Assembly (NCBI GenBank): GCA_017395685.1
Contig: JAFQOD010000013.1
Coordinates: forward strand, 62,001 to 126,000
Direction of reading: 5' to 3'
Length of the DNA stretch: 64,000 nt
Source: Clostridia bacterium
GTDB taxonomy: Bacteria > Bacillota > Clostridia > Christensenellales > Aristaeellaceae
Shown here: positions 16,519 through 25,922 of the stretch, piece after piece
How the letters are laid out: the number at the start of each line of letters is the position of its first letter
Position numbering within the stretch: the stretch's first letter is position 1
Notes under the pieces: generated by a model
Database searches by the model: none
Told to the model about the DNA's origin: nothing
What the model saw: the letters and a program-made list of their open reading frames with translations, nothing else
Program-made: the position numbers and the translations under genes

Positions 16519-18027
16519 TTATTCGGCGTCCAGCTTGATGGAAAGCTTCACGATGGCATGGGGAGGCAGGGTAATGGTATCATCTCCGTGCAGGGTGATG
16601 CTCTTTTCCGTGGGCAGCACGGCAAAGGGATTTTCGAAGGTATTGCAGGTCATGGGATCATCCGCAGTCAGGATGGTCATGGTGCCCTGGCCCTTGATGG
16701 TGCGGCCAATGCTTTCCAGCTTTACATCCTTGGATGCGGCCAGATCCAGATTGCCCAGGGTGATGGTCAGGGTATCGCCTTTCAGAGAGGAGGAGGCAGA
16801 CAGGGTGCTCAGATTGTCAAAGCCTTCCTTTTCCAGCTCGGGAGCGGTGACGGCGGTTTCCACATGCTTGCCGCCCTGATGATCCTTGAACATGGCGAAT
16901 ACGTGATAATTGGGGGTTTCCACAAAATTCTCGCCGCCGGCCAGATACAGAGAATGCAGATTATTGCACAACTGGGCCACATTGGCCATGCCCACCACGT
17001 CGCAGCGGTTATTGAAGAAATTAAGCGTTATGGCGGCCACCATGGCATCACGGATATTGCTCTGCTGTTCGAAGAGGTTATAGCCCTTGCTGGGGCCGGT
17101 GCCGTCAATATGCCAGTTGCCCCATTCGTCCACGACCACTTTCAGCTGCCGTTCGGGATCATATTCATCCATGATTTCCCGGTGATCATCCACAATGCGG
17201 CGCATATAATCGGCCTTGAACAATTCCTCATACCAGCCTGCTTCATCGAAATTCACGTCATCCTTGCCATTGAGGGCGAAGGTATAATAATGCACGCTGA
17301 CGCCCCAGGCGGGGGTTTCGTGGAATGTGCGGGAGGACCACTGCTTCATCAGGCGGCGTGTCCATTCCAGATCATGGGCATTGGCGCCGCACATGATAAA
17401 TTTCAGATCCTTGGTGCCCAGGCTGCGGCAGATGGTGGTGTAGCGAATGAATTCATCGGCGCAGCGCTCAGGGGTCATTTGGCCACCGCCGCCCCAGTTT
17501 TCATTGCCGATGCCCCAATACTGCACGTTGAAAGGATCGGGGCTACCGTTGGCGGCACGCTCATCAGAAAGCGTGGTGAGACCGGCGGGAAAGTTGCAGT
17601 ATTCAATCCAGTCACGGACATGCAGGGGAGAGACGGAGGTCATATTGGCGGCGATATAGGGCTTGGCGCCTACCATGCCGCACAGATCCATGAATTCATG
17701 GGTGCCCACCTGATTGGATTCTACCCGGCCATCGCAGTAATACCACCAGTTGACCCTGCGGGGGCGCTTTTCGCGGGGGCCGATGCCATCCCGCCAGTCA
17801 TAGATCTCCGCAAAGCAGCCGCCCGGCCAGCGGAGCACAGGGGGAGCAATCTTTTTGAAGCTGTCCACCAGGCTTTTGCGGAAGCCGCGGATGTTTTCCA
17901 CCTTGCTGTCTTCCCCGACCCACAGGCCGTCATAAAATACGCCGCCGATGTGCTCGGAAAAATGGCCGTAGATTTCCGGAGCGATAATGCCCTTGGACTG
18001 ATTGAAATTCAATGTGATCTTGTTCAT
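16519..18027 (-). CDS. abfA: Intracellular alpha-L-arabinofuranosidase, GH51
   Basis: Releases terminal L-arabinofuranose from arabino-oligosaccharides. The 502-residue protein has no signal peptide, so it acts in the cytoplasm on imported oligomers. GH51 marks are LRWPGGCFAEIYDWRDGIGP (about 65-84), acid/base Glu176 in GIGNENWGGGG and nucleophile Glu301 in VVVDEWGNWH, followed by a C-terminal beta domain. GGAGGCG lies 10 bases before the ATG. It is the last gene of the arabinan-type locus and begins 2 bases after the GH43 stop. Confidence 0.95.
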   Translation of the reverse strand: MNKITLNFNQSKGIIAPEIYGHFSEHIGGVFYDGLWVGEDSKVENIRGFRKSLVDSFKKIAPPVLRWPGGCFAEIYDWRDGIGPREKRPRRVNWWYYCDGRVESNQVGTHEFMDLCGMVGAKPYIAANMTSVSPLHVRDWIEYCNFPAGLTTLSDERAANGSPDPFNVQYWGIGNENWGGGGQMTPERCADEFIRYTTICRSLGTKDLKFIMCGANAHDLEWTRRLMKQWSSRTFHETPAWGVSVHYYTFALNGKDDVNFDEAGWYEELFKADYMRRIVDDHREIMDEYDPERQLKVVVDEWGNWHIDGTGPSKGYNLFEQQSNIRDAMVAAITLNFFNNRCDVVGMANVAQLCNNLHSLYLAGGENFVETPNYHVFAMFKDHQGGKHVETAVTAPELEKEGFDNLSTLSASSSLKGDTLTITLGNLDLAASKDVKLESIGRTIKGQGTMTILTADDPMTCNTFENPFAVLPTEKSITLHGDDTITLPPHAIVKLSIKLDAE

Positions 18028-18029
18028 GG

Positions 18030-19523
18030 TTATTTCGCCTCCACATGCAAATTCTTGAACCATCCCAGATCCCCATCCGCCACCATGCCAATTCGGCCGG
18101 AGGCATAGGTATCATCCTGAATGGCAATGGTTACATCATCTACGGATGCCGTGATGGCATTGCCCTGCATGCTGACTTTCAGGGTGAGCCAATCCCCATG
18201 CAGCTTCCGCAGGGGGGCATAGGCCAGCCGTACCGGATCGCTGCCCCCATCCAGGCGCAGAATTTCCAGCCCGAACCGGGGAGAGACGGCGGCCACATAC
18301 CCTTCCATCAGGAATTTCCGGGCGCCCACATTCCGTGCCCGCAGCATCAGGCCGGCGCATTCCCCGGCGGGCATCCGCAGATCCACGGAAAGATCAGCGT
18401 CATCCCAGCAAAGCCCGGTGATGACGGCCTTGCAGCCGTATTCCGGCCGGAATGTTCCATCCAGATAGAGTACGTCTTCCACGATGTTCAGGTATTCCCT
18501 GGCACTGTGGGAAATAAGAAGATGATTATCAGTCCGGATGGCATTTTCCAGGAAGGTGCCCTTTTCGTCTTCTTTTTCGCCCTCAGGGAGGGGGAGGGGA
18601 TTGCCCAGGGGCAGGGGCTCCCCGAAATCGGGGGTGCCGTCTTCATTCCAGCCGAAGGGCTGTACGCAGATCATGCGGAACATGCTGCCCATGACGCCGA
18701 AATGGCTGTTATCATTGGATTTGCAATGATAGACCAGATAGGGGGTGGTGCCGTCGGGGGAGACGGTCATGCTGGCATGGCCGGGACCGATGACGCCATT
18801 GCCTTTTTTGAAGGAAGGCACATCGTATTTTTTCCAGGAAGCGGGGTTCAGCATATCCTGGGGATTTTCGCATACCAGCAGGGCCAGGCAGTATTCCGGA
18901 GTGTGAGCGGCATGGGCGGAATAGACGATCATGATTTTTCCATCATGGATCAGTGCTTCAGGCCCTTCATTCACATATTCTTCCCAGGGATATTGGGGAT
19001 AGGTAAGCAGTACAGGCTTCCCGGAGATCCTGGTGGGGGATTCCATGGGGGCGATGCACAGGGTATTGAGGGAATCGTCAAAGCGCAGATTGCGCATATA
19101 GACAAAATACAGCTTCCCATCCGGGGCTTCCAGCACCGTGCCGTCAATGGACATTTCTTCGCCCAGCTCCAGCCGGCCCATATCCTTGTAGGGCCCCAGG
19201 GGATTTTCCGCTTCCAGCACGCCCAGGCGGCGGGTGGCCCAGCCGGGCACACCGCAATCCATCACGGCGGAGGTGTAATAGATATAATACTTACCCCGCA
19301 GATAATGGATTTCAGGGGCCCAGATGTTGGCGGAATTCCATTGGCCGTCCACGGCGGTCCATACACGATGGGCCACGCCCGGCTCGCTGAGCCTGGGGGA
19401 AACCGCCACAAACAGGCTGGAACCGGCGTTACCGCCATTGAATACGCTGTAATACAGCCCGTCCGGGCCTTTCATGAAATAAGGATCCTGGCCGCCGCAA
19501 AGGGGATTCACATACGTTTGCAT
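18030..19523 (-). CDS. Intracellular GH43 glycosidase with C-terminal lectin-like domain
   Basis: Probable arabinosidase or beta-xylosidase. About 497 residues and no signal peptide. The five-bladed propeller starts with NPLCGGQDPYF (catalytic base Asp near residue 13), has MSIDGTVLE (second Asp) and EYVNEGPEAL (general acid Glu). The C-terminal 150 residues form a concanavalin-like domain ending YASGRIGMVADGDLGWF, resembling the separate lectin-like gene at 25923-26561. Two starts are possible: the ATG at 19523 (9 bases from AAAGGA) is preferred over the one at 19529 (3 bases). It is tightly coupled to abfA, suggesting the two enzymes finish the same oligosaccharide. Confidence 0.9.
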   Translation of the reverse strand: MQTYVNPLCGGQDPYFMKGPDGLYYSVFNGGNAGSSLFVAVSPRLSEPGVAHRVWTAVDGQWNSANIWAPEIHYLRGKYYIYYTSAVMDCGVPGWATRRLGVLEAENPLGPYKDMGRLELGEEMSIDGTVLEAPDGKLYFVYMRNLRFDDSLNTLCIAPMESPTRISGKPVLLTYPQYPWEEYVNEGPEALIHDGKIMIVYSAHAAHTPEYCLALLVCENPQDMLNPASWKKYDVPSFKKGNGVIGPGHASMTVSPDGTTPYLVYHCKSNDNSHFGVMGSMFRMICVQPFGWNEDGTPDFGEPLPLGNPLPLPEGEKEDEKGTFLENAIRTDNHLLISHSAREYLNIVEDVLYLDGTFRPEYGCKAVITGLCWDDADLSVDLRMPAGECAGLMLRARNVGARKFLMEGYVAAVSPRFGLEILRLDGGSDPVRLAYAPLRKLHGDWLTLKVSMQGNAITASVDDVTIAIQDDTYASGRIGMVADGDLGWFKNLHVEAK

Positions 19524-19571
19524 GTTCATTGTTCCTTTCGCTGCGCCCGGGCAATGCCGGGCGGGTTGTGA

Positions 19572-21176
19572 TCAGGGATTTGCGATTTTGAAATCGATTT
19601 TCAGCAGGGAAACGGGCTTGGCAGTTACGGTGAGATGGCCGCCCTCCACCGGGCCGCAGGCGTCGGGATAGAGGGTGGGCTTTACCATGGTAGGCCGGGC
19701 ATGATTGTTATACATGGTATTGTTGGGGGTGAAAAGCTCGGTTACGGCGGTGATTTCCATTTTTTCAAAGGGCAGGGTAATATCAAATACCGTATTTTCC
19801 TTGTATGCCTTGTTCAGCACGAACAGGGTGCCTTCCTTTGTTTCCCGGTCAAGATATACTGCTGCAGCGCCTTCCGATACGCCCCGGGTAGCGGGCACCA
19901 GGCCCACGCCGGTGGAGGCGAAGGTCTTGGCGCCGGTGACCTGGGTGGAAAGCACATCCCTGCCGATCTGATCGGAATACATCCTGAATACCATGGAAAC
20001 CACGTTATCCCAGGAAATATTTTCGCCCAGTTCATTGTAATATCCCAGCAGATTGTTGGAGGCGGGATGATTGGTCATGGGCAGATAATCGGTGCTGATT
20101 ACTTTTTCTTCTGCCAGCACAACCTGGAAGAAGGAGGCCAGATACATGCCGCCGGCAACTCCGGAAGTATAGGGGGTGGCCCCCAGGGGGGCATGCTCAG
20201 AAATGGCAATCTTCATTTCCGGAGCGTGCTTTTCAATGGTGCTGATTTCCACATCCAGATGCTTGCGCACCCGATCGGCGCTGGCAAGCAGGCATTTGAT
20301 GATCTGCTCGTTATTCTGGCCGCTTACATAGAGGGGCGAATAGCCGATATGGATATCGATAAAATCGCTCTTGTCCTTCAGGGCGGCAAGCACGGTTTTA
20401 TCCCATTCCTTGTACTTGCACAGGGGATGGGACATAGGGATGCCGATGCAGCCGAAGGGGATGTTGCGATCCTTCAGCTCCTGCTTCATTTCATCACTCA
20501 TCAGATCCCATACCTGATTATAGAAGGCTACATATTCTTCCGGGGTTTTGGTGACGCGGATGCCCTCCACCCGCTCTTCCGCCATGCATACTTCATTGCC
20601 CACGGCGATATCATCAATTCTTACGCCGCTGTCCAGGCAATAGCGGATAAAATCCACCGCTTCCTGGGGCGTGCCGTTGCCGGCATTGAGCTGAACAGCC
20701 AGGGCGGTATCGGTGAGCCGGCAAAGCTCAAACCATTCATCGGGCCCGAAACCGACCACATAGGGGGCACCATCTTTCAGGGTATAGGTGGGATAATCCC
20801 GGGAGAAAGGATCGATCTGGGCAATGCGGTTTTCAACCGGGCCTACCGATTCGTGCCAGTGGAAATAATCCCCTTCGATGCCGCCGGGAAGACGCACGGC
20901 AGTAACGCCGCTGTCCCGCAGAAGCTGGAGCATGGTCTCATTGAAAACCCGATCCTCTTCGTTGTAGATGCCGTAGCCGCCGCCCCGGTAGCTGGTATTG
21001 CCGCCGAAGATGCCGGCCTTCACATCATTGATTACCTCATCGGTGACAACTACGGTTGCTATCTGATCACTGGTTTCATAGCGGGTGTAGGGGATATCAA
21101 TGATCGTATCTGCTTGCGCCGGTAGGCAGGGCAGAATGAGGGTGATGAGAAGCAGCCAGATCAATCCTTTTTTCAT
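19572..21176 (-). CDS. Secreted GH51-like glycosidase, paralog A
   Basis: A 534-residue exported enzyme (signal peptide, cleavage near AQA-DTI). The TIM barrel looks like a distant GH51 or clan GH-A arabinofuranosidase: LPGGIEGDYFHWHESVGP parallels the WPGGCF...DWRDGIGP of the neighbouring true GH51. The acid/base would be Glu195 in AVGNEVCM and the nucleophile Glu327 in AISEHAPLG. It ends in a beta domain with LTVTAKPVSLLKIDF. Two further paralogs lie at 21218-22801 and 23993-25603; this copy most resembles the former. Likely role: removing arabinosyl side chains outside the cell. The exact family and substrate are inference. Confidence 0.8.
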   Translation of the reverse strand: MKKGLIWLLLITLILPCLPAQADTIIDIPYTRYETSDQIATVVVTDEVINDVKAGIFGGNTSYRGGGYGIYNEEDRVFNETMLQLLRDSGVTAVRLPGGIEGDYFHWHESVGPVENRIAQIDPFSRDYPTYTLKDGAPYVVGFGPDEWFELCRLTDTALAVQLNAGNGTPQEAVDFIRYCLDSGVRIDDIAVGNEVCMAEERVEGIRVTKTPEEYVAFYNQVWDLMSDEMKQELKDRNIPFGCIGIPMSHPLCKYKEWDKTVLAALKDKSDFIDIHIGYSPLYVSGQNNEQIIKCLLASADRVRKHLDVEISTIEKHAPEMKIAISEHAPLGATPYTSGVAGGMYLASFFQVVLAEEKVISTDYLPMTNHPASNNLLGYYNELGENISWDNVVSMVFRMYSDQIGRDVLSTQVTGAKTFASTGVGLVPATRGVSEGAAAVYLDRETKEGTLFVLNKAYKENTVFDITLPFEKMEITAVTELFTPNNTMYNNHARPTMVKPTLYPDACGPVEGGHLTVTAKPVSLLKIDFKIANP

Positions 21177-21217
21177 GGTTTCTCTCTCCTTTGGATCCCT
21201 TTAAGAATGCAGGCAGA

Positions 21218-22801
21218 TTATTCTGCAAAAAAATCAATTTTCAGCAGGGAAACGGGCTTTAATGTAATCTGGAATTGGCCGGGGATCATGCCGCACAATT
21301 GGGAATGATCGATGGGGGATACCAGATCATTGCGGGTGGAGCTGTTATGCATGGTTTTGTTAGGGGTGAATAATTCGGTGGCCTTGATAATCTCTATATT
21401 CTCAAAGGGGAGAGATACCTGGAAGGCCGTATTTTCTTCATATGCCTTATTGATCAGGAAGAGGGTGCCGCATTTTGTTTCCTGATCAAAATAGCAGGCC
21501 GCATCCCCTTCCGATACCCCCCGCGTGGGGGCCATCAGGCCCACAGCAGTGGAGGAAAAGGTTTTGGCACCGGTGACCTGGGTGGAAAGCACATCCCGAC
21601 CGATCTGTTCCGTATACATGCGGAAAACGAATGTTACCACATTATCCCAGTAGATGTGCTTGCCGTTCACTTCATGATGCCCCAGAATATTATTGGCGGC
21701 GGGATGATTGGTCAGCGGCAGATAATCGGCGCTGATCACCTTTTCCTCTGCCAGCACCACCTGGAAGAAAGAGGCCAGAAAGATGCCGCCGGCAACCCCG
21801 GCTGAATAGGGCAGGCCCCGGAGCGGCCCATGCTCAGAAATGGAGATTTTTACGTCAGGGGCATAGCGTTCGATGGAGGAAACCTCCACATCCAGATGCT
21901 TGCGCACCCGATCGGCGCTGGCCAGCAGGCATTTGATGATCTGTTCGTTGGTATTGCTGTTGTCCGTAAAATAGGGGGAATAGCCGATGTGGATATCAAT
22001 GAAATCCAATTGATCCCCCAGGGAAGACAGCACCTTTTTATCCCAATCCCGGTAGGCGTGGAGGGGGTGGGACATGGGAAGCCCGATGCAGCCAAAGGGG
22101 ATGCTCTTATCATCCAACTCTTTGCACATCTCTTCCCCCATCAGATCCCATACCTGCTGGTAGAATGCAATATATTCTTCCGGGGTTTTATCCACATTTA
22201 CGCCGAATACTTCCCCGGCCTTCATGCATACTTCGTTGCCAACGGTGATATCATCGATTTTGATGCCGCTATCCAGGCTGTAGCGGATGAATTCCACTGC
22301 CTGCTCCGGGGTTCCATTGCCGGCATTGAGCTGAATGGAGAGGGAAACATCGGCCGTCTTGCAAAGCTGAAACCATTCATCAGGGCCGAAACGTACATCA
22401 TAATAAGGGCTGCTGCCATCGGATGTATCAGAAAAGGGATTGAGCTGGGGAATGCGGCTTTCCACCGGGCCCACGGTCTGATGCCAGAGGAAAAAATCCC
22501 CCTCGGTGCCGCCGGGAATCCGGAGGCTGGTGACAGCGCTGTCCTTCAGCTTCTGGATCATGATTTCATCAAAGACGCCCGTTTCCTCATCATAGATCTG
22601 GGCGCCGTCAATATAACTGCAATTGGCCCCGAAAATGCTGGGCTTCACATCATTGATAACTTCAGTCGTTACAGTGACGGAGGCGATTTTTTCGCTGATG
22701 CCATAGCGGGAATAGGACAGATCGATGGTGGTTTCTGCGCAGACGGAAAGAATCGGGAAGAGCATTGTCGCCACCATCAACCATAAGTAGTATTTCCTCA
22801 T
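21218..22801 (-). CDS. Secreted GH51-like glycosidase, paralog B
   Basis: A 527-residue paralog of the gene downstream. It has a signal peptide (cleavage near CAE-TTID), RIPGGTEGDFFLWHQTVGP, a putative acid/base Glu190 in TVGNEVCM and nucleophile Glu323 in SISEHGPLR, and a C-terminal TLKPVSLLKIDFFAE. It differs from A in a shorter, Ser-rich loop near residues 124-136 (DTSDGSSPYYD), which could alter the substrate cleft. 41 bp separate it from paralog A, and 90 bp from the upstream esterase, with no clear promoter, so it is probably co-transcribed with them. Confidence 0.8.
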   Translation of the reverse strand: MRKYYLWLMVATMLFPILSVCAETTIDLSYSRYGISEKIASVTVTTEVINDVKPSIFGANCSYIDGAQIYDEETGVFDEIMIQKLKDSAVTSLRIPGGTEGDFFLWHQTVGPVESRIPQLNPFSDTSDGSSPYYDVRFGPDEWFQLCKTADVSLSIQLNAGNGTPEQAVEFIRYSLDSGIKIDDITVGNEVCMKAGEVFGVNVDKTPEEYIAFYQQVWDLMGEEMCKELDDKSIPFGCIGLPMSHPLHAYRDWDKKVLSSLGDQLDFIDIHIGYSPYFTDNSNTNEQIIKCLLASADRVRKHLDVEVSSIERYAPDVKISISEHGPLRGLPYSAGVAGGIFLASFFQVVLAEEKVISADYLPLTNHPAANNILGHHEVNGKHIYWDNVVTFVFRMYTEQIGRDVLSTQVTGAKTFSSTAVGLMAPTRGVSEGDAACYFDQETKCGTLFLINKAYEENTAFQVSLPFENIEIIKATELFTPNKTMHNSSTRNDLVSPIDHSQLCGMIPGQFQITLKPVSLLKIDFFAE

Positions 22802-22891
22802 GGCGTTTCCTCTCTTTTATCTGATGCACTCTGTATTATCTGGGCAGTGTATGATCAATGCCACACAATTCATCAATAACCACCAGCAAAA

Positions 22892-23923
22892 TCACTCTTT
22901 AGTGGCTTTCAGAACGTCTTTCAGAAAAATATCACCCACATTTTTACCGATCTGGATCATATCATCCTGATTCCAATGGTATTGATCGCTGCCAAGGATA
23001 TCCACCTTGTTGGTTTCCGGATTCCATTTGGTAATGAGGAATTGGGAATTATCCACGAAATAGCAGTTTTCAATGGTCTCGGCCAGGCTTTTCTGCAGTT
23101 CGATGAAGGGACGGTTTACCCGTTTGGCTGTTTGAGAATTATAGACGGCGAAACCTTCTGAAATGGCGCCGATGAGGATGGGCATATCGGATGCGCCGCA
23201 ATCGCTTTCACCACCGGTGAATTCCAGCATGATCTGCGCCAGATCCCTGCGGATATCCTGAGCGAAGTAGGAAAAAGAGATTTCATATTTTTTCCGGTCG
23301 TATATATCTGTTTCACCCTGCATCCAATAGAGCCCCACAAGATTGATTTTCGTATGCCCGCTGTATTCCTTGATCTGCTGGATATTCTTTTTTACCTGGG
23401 CAAGGAATAATCTGTAATATCCGCCGGTGATATCATCAGCAGCATACGAAGTATTGAGGTAAGCCGCATAAGAGGGGGAAACCCAATTGCCGGTGGCATT
23501 CTCGCCGGAGGAGATATCCAGCAGGGAAGATCCGCCATGGGCGAATTTGATGATGCCCGCATGCCGGCCGGTTTCGGCATTATAGTACTGGGAAAGGGAT
23601 TGGGCCATGCCAAGCTCGGGGCCAATATACCTGCCTGTTGCACCGCAGCCGGTATTGGCTTTTCCCCAAGCCTTTTCATTGCTGGCAACAGGGATCCCGC
23701 CATACCGGGAACTGCCTGCATAATGAACATGGGCAAAACCCCCTGCGGCCAGTTCGGGCATCTGTTCTTTGATAGCTTTCATGCTCCGGACCGATGAAAA
23801 ACCAACGGCATTGGATTGACCGGCGATCAGATAAATATCCATGGTATCATTCTCTGCTTGTACGCAGGGCATCATGGAGAGGAGCAGCAAAGCTGCCATA
23901 AGGATTGAAATGGACTGTTTCAT
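22892..23923 (-). CDS. Secreted carbohydrate esterase, CE6 / sialate O-acetylesterase-like SGNH hydrolase
   Basis: A 343-residue exported SGNH-type esterase (signal peptide cleavage near VQA-END). The nucleophile is Ser37 in YLIAGQSNAVG, followed by FAHGGSSLLD and YWMQGETD blocks. The catalytic Asp/His pair is in SDQYHWNQ near residue 318. The closest described families are CE6 acetyl-xylan esterases and sialate O-acetylesterases. Inside a glycosidase locus it most likely removes acetyl groups from xylan or pectin so that the neighbouring enzymes can act. It sits between GH51-like paralogs B and C. Confidence 0.85.
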   Translation of the reverse strand: MKQSISILMAALLLLSMMPCVQAENDTMDIYLIAGQSNAVGFSSVRSMKAIKEQMPELAAGGFAHVHYAGSSRYGGIPVASNEKAWGKANTGCGATGRYIGPELGMAQSLSQYYNAETGRHAGIIKFAHGGSSLLDISSGENATGNWVSPSYAAYLNTSYAADDITGGYYRLFLAQVKKNIQQIKEYSGHTKINLVGLYWMQGETDIYDRKKYEISFSYFAQDIRRDLAQIMLEFTGGESDCGASDMPILIGAISEGFAVYNSQTAKRVNRPFIELQKSLAETIENCYFVDNSQFLITKWNPETNKVDILGSDQYHWNQDDMIQIGKNVGDIFLKDVLKATKE

Positions 23924-23992
23924 CGCTGTTTTCTCCTTTTGAAAGCATTTCTATAGACGATACTCTGTTTGCCGCGGGTGCGAAATCAATCG

Positions 23993-25603
23993 TCATTCAG
24001 CAATGAAATCGATTTTTACCAGGGATACGGGCTTGGCCGTTACGGTAAGGCGGCCGTTTTCCATCTGGGCCTGGAAGGGCACTTCCATGGGCACCACAGC
24101 ATTGGGCTCTGCCTGGGTGTTGCACTTGGAATAATCCTCGTTCCACAGTTCGGTTACCTTGACCATTTTGGCGTTTTCAAAGGGCAGAGTGATATCGAAG
24201 GCGGTGTTTTGCTTATAGGCACGGTTGATCAGGAAGATGCTGCCTTCTTTGGTTTCTTCATTGTAATAGACAGCACCGTCCCCTTCGGCCACCTTCAGCT
24301 GGCGGGGGATCAGGCCGGTGGCCTGGGCCTTGAACAGCTGGCTGTTTTCACAAGTGGTGGAAAGCACGCTGCGACCGGTCATTTCGGCATACATCTTGAA
24401 TACATGGCCCACGGTATTAACCCAGTACTCATCCCGGGCAACATTGGCGCCAATCAACGTATTCTTGGAGGTATAGGAATAGCACAGGGGCAGATAATCG
24501 GCGCTGAATACCTTGGCTTCATTGAGCACCACCTGGAAGAAGGAAGCCAGATACAGGGAACCGGCGGTGCCGTAGCAATAGCCGTTGCCCAGCGGGCCGA
24601 ATTCGCTCATCTTGATCTGGGTATCAGGGGAAACCTTGTTGATGGATTTCACTTCCATCTTCAGCAGGGAACTTACATAATTATGGGTGGCCAGCAGGGT
24701 GAGATGGATCTGTTCTTCCGTGGCATCCGTGAGATTGACGCTGAAGGGGGAATAGCCGATGTGAATATCGATGAAATCTGCGGGCACATGGATGCCGGAA
24801 AGCACGGTATCATCCCATTTGCGGTGGATGGAAAGCGCATGGGAGCCGGGCAGGCCGATGCAGCCGAAGGGAATACCCTTTTCATCCAGCTCGGCAAGCA
24901 TTTCTTCGCCCATCAGGGTGAGCATTTCATTATAGAACAGAATATAATCTTCCGGGCCGCAGGTAACAGTGATGCCCTCTACCCGTTCTTCTTCCATGCA
25001 TACTTCGTTGCCTACGGCAATGGATTCGATTTCCACGCCCTTATCCAGGCAGTAGCGGATGAAATCCACGGCTTCCTGAGGGGTGCCGGTGCCGGCATTG
25101 AGCTGAATGGTCAGGCCGATACCGGTCTTGTTGCACAGCTCAATCCATTCATCAGGCCCGAAGATTACGTGATAGGGTTCGCCCTCTTTTTCAGTATAGG
25201 TGGGATAACCAGTGGAGAAGGGATTGATCTGGGGAATGCGGTTTTCCACGGGGCCCACGGTTTCATACCAATGGAAATAATCGCCCTCGATGCCGCCGGG
25301 TTCGCGGATGTGGGTAATGCCGCTGTTTTTGATAGCTTCCAGCATACCTTCGTTAAAGGTGCGGCTTTCTTCATCATAAATGCCGTAGCCGCCGGCGCGG
25401 TAGCCATTGTTCACACCGAAAATGCCGCCTTTTACGGTGTTGACAGCATCGGCAGAAACGGTCATTTTTACCACCTGGGGGCTGGTTTCGTAACGGTCAT
25501 CCTGGAGGGAAAGGGTGCTTTCACTCAGGGCGGAAACGGAAAACAGGCTCATGATGATCGACATCATCAATAGGCAGCCGATGATTCTTATGCTTTTTTT
25601 CAT
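23993..25603 (-). CDS. Secreted GH51-like glycosidase, paralog C
   Basis: A 536-residue paralog, the most diverged of the three by eye. It has a signal peptide (cleavage near ALS-EST), REPGGIEGDYFHWYETVGP, acid/base Glu200 in AVGNEVCM, nucleophile Glu334 in KMSEFGPLG (Phe instead of His after Glu) and C-terminal LTVTAKPVSLVKIDF. It is first of the enzyme block, after a 319-bp gap that contains a terminator. The His-to-Phe change beside the nucleophile hints at a different specificity; that is inference. Confidence 0.8.
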   Translation of the reverse strand: MKKSIRIIGCLLMMSIIMSLFSVSALSESTLSLQDDRYETSPQVVKMTVSADAVNTVKGGIFGVNNGYRAGGYGIYDEESRTFNEGMLEAIKNSGITHIREPGGIEGDYFHWYETVGPVENRIPQINPFSTGYPTYTEKEGEPYHVIFGPDEWIELCNKTGIGLTIQLNAGTGTPQEAVDFIRYCLDKGVEIESIAVGNEVCMEEERVEGITVTCGPEDYILFYNEMLTLMGEEMLAELDEKGIPFGCIGLPGSHALSIHRKWDDTVLSGIHVPADFIDIHIGYSPFSVNLTDATEEQIHLTLLATHNYVSSLLKMEVKSINKVSPDTQIKMSEFGPLGNGYCYGTAGSLYLASFFQVVLNEAKVFSADYLPLCYSYTSKNTLIGANVARDEYWVNTVGHVFKMYAEMTGRSVLSTTCENSQLFKAQATGLIPRQLKVAEGDGAVYYNEETKEGSIFLINRAYKQNTAFDITLPFENAKMVKVTELWNEDYSKCNTQAEPNAVVPMEVPFQAQMENGRLTVTAKPVSLVKIDFIAE

Positions 25604-25818
25604 GTTTCATTCTCCTTATAAAACGATTCGGATGATGCGCGTGAAAAATTTTCAAATCAGTAAGACGGATTTTATTATGTAGAAGGCGTTCGCCTGGGAT
25701 TTCGAATCTTATATCATGCTAAAGGAAGATCAAAGAAGTATTTTATAGGATAAAGGGGAAACGGCTTAAATAGGTTATTTTGCTTGAAATTTCAAAAAGA
25801 AGAAATGCCCATGAAGAA
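25604..25818. other. AT-rich gap upstream of GH51-like paralog C
   Basis: No gene is seen. On the minus strand a TATAAA (near 25744) and AT-rich stretches could hold a promoter for the downstream enzymes, but no convincing -35/-10 pair was found. AAGGAGAA is the ribosome site of paralog C. Confidence 0.4.
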
Positions 25819-25852
25819 AGGATCCGTCCCCTGCCTGCAGGGGATGGATCCT
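25819..25852 (-). terminator. Terminator after the lectin-like gene
   Basis: Long stem with arms AGGATCC...CCCCTGC and its complement, followed on the minus strand by TTTCTTC. It would let the transporter and lectin genes be expressed more than the enzymes downstream. Confidence 0.7.
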
Positions 25853-25922
25853 CGTTGCCATCCATCCCACAGGCAGGGAAAATCAGGTTACTTTAAGGTT
25901 GATCCGATAGCTGAAAGGAAAA

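Noticed and set aside
25604-25818. A promoter for the GH51-like block
   Set aside because: TATAAA-like boxes exist in the AT-rich gap, but none has an acceptable -35 at 16-18 bp, so no promoter is called.
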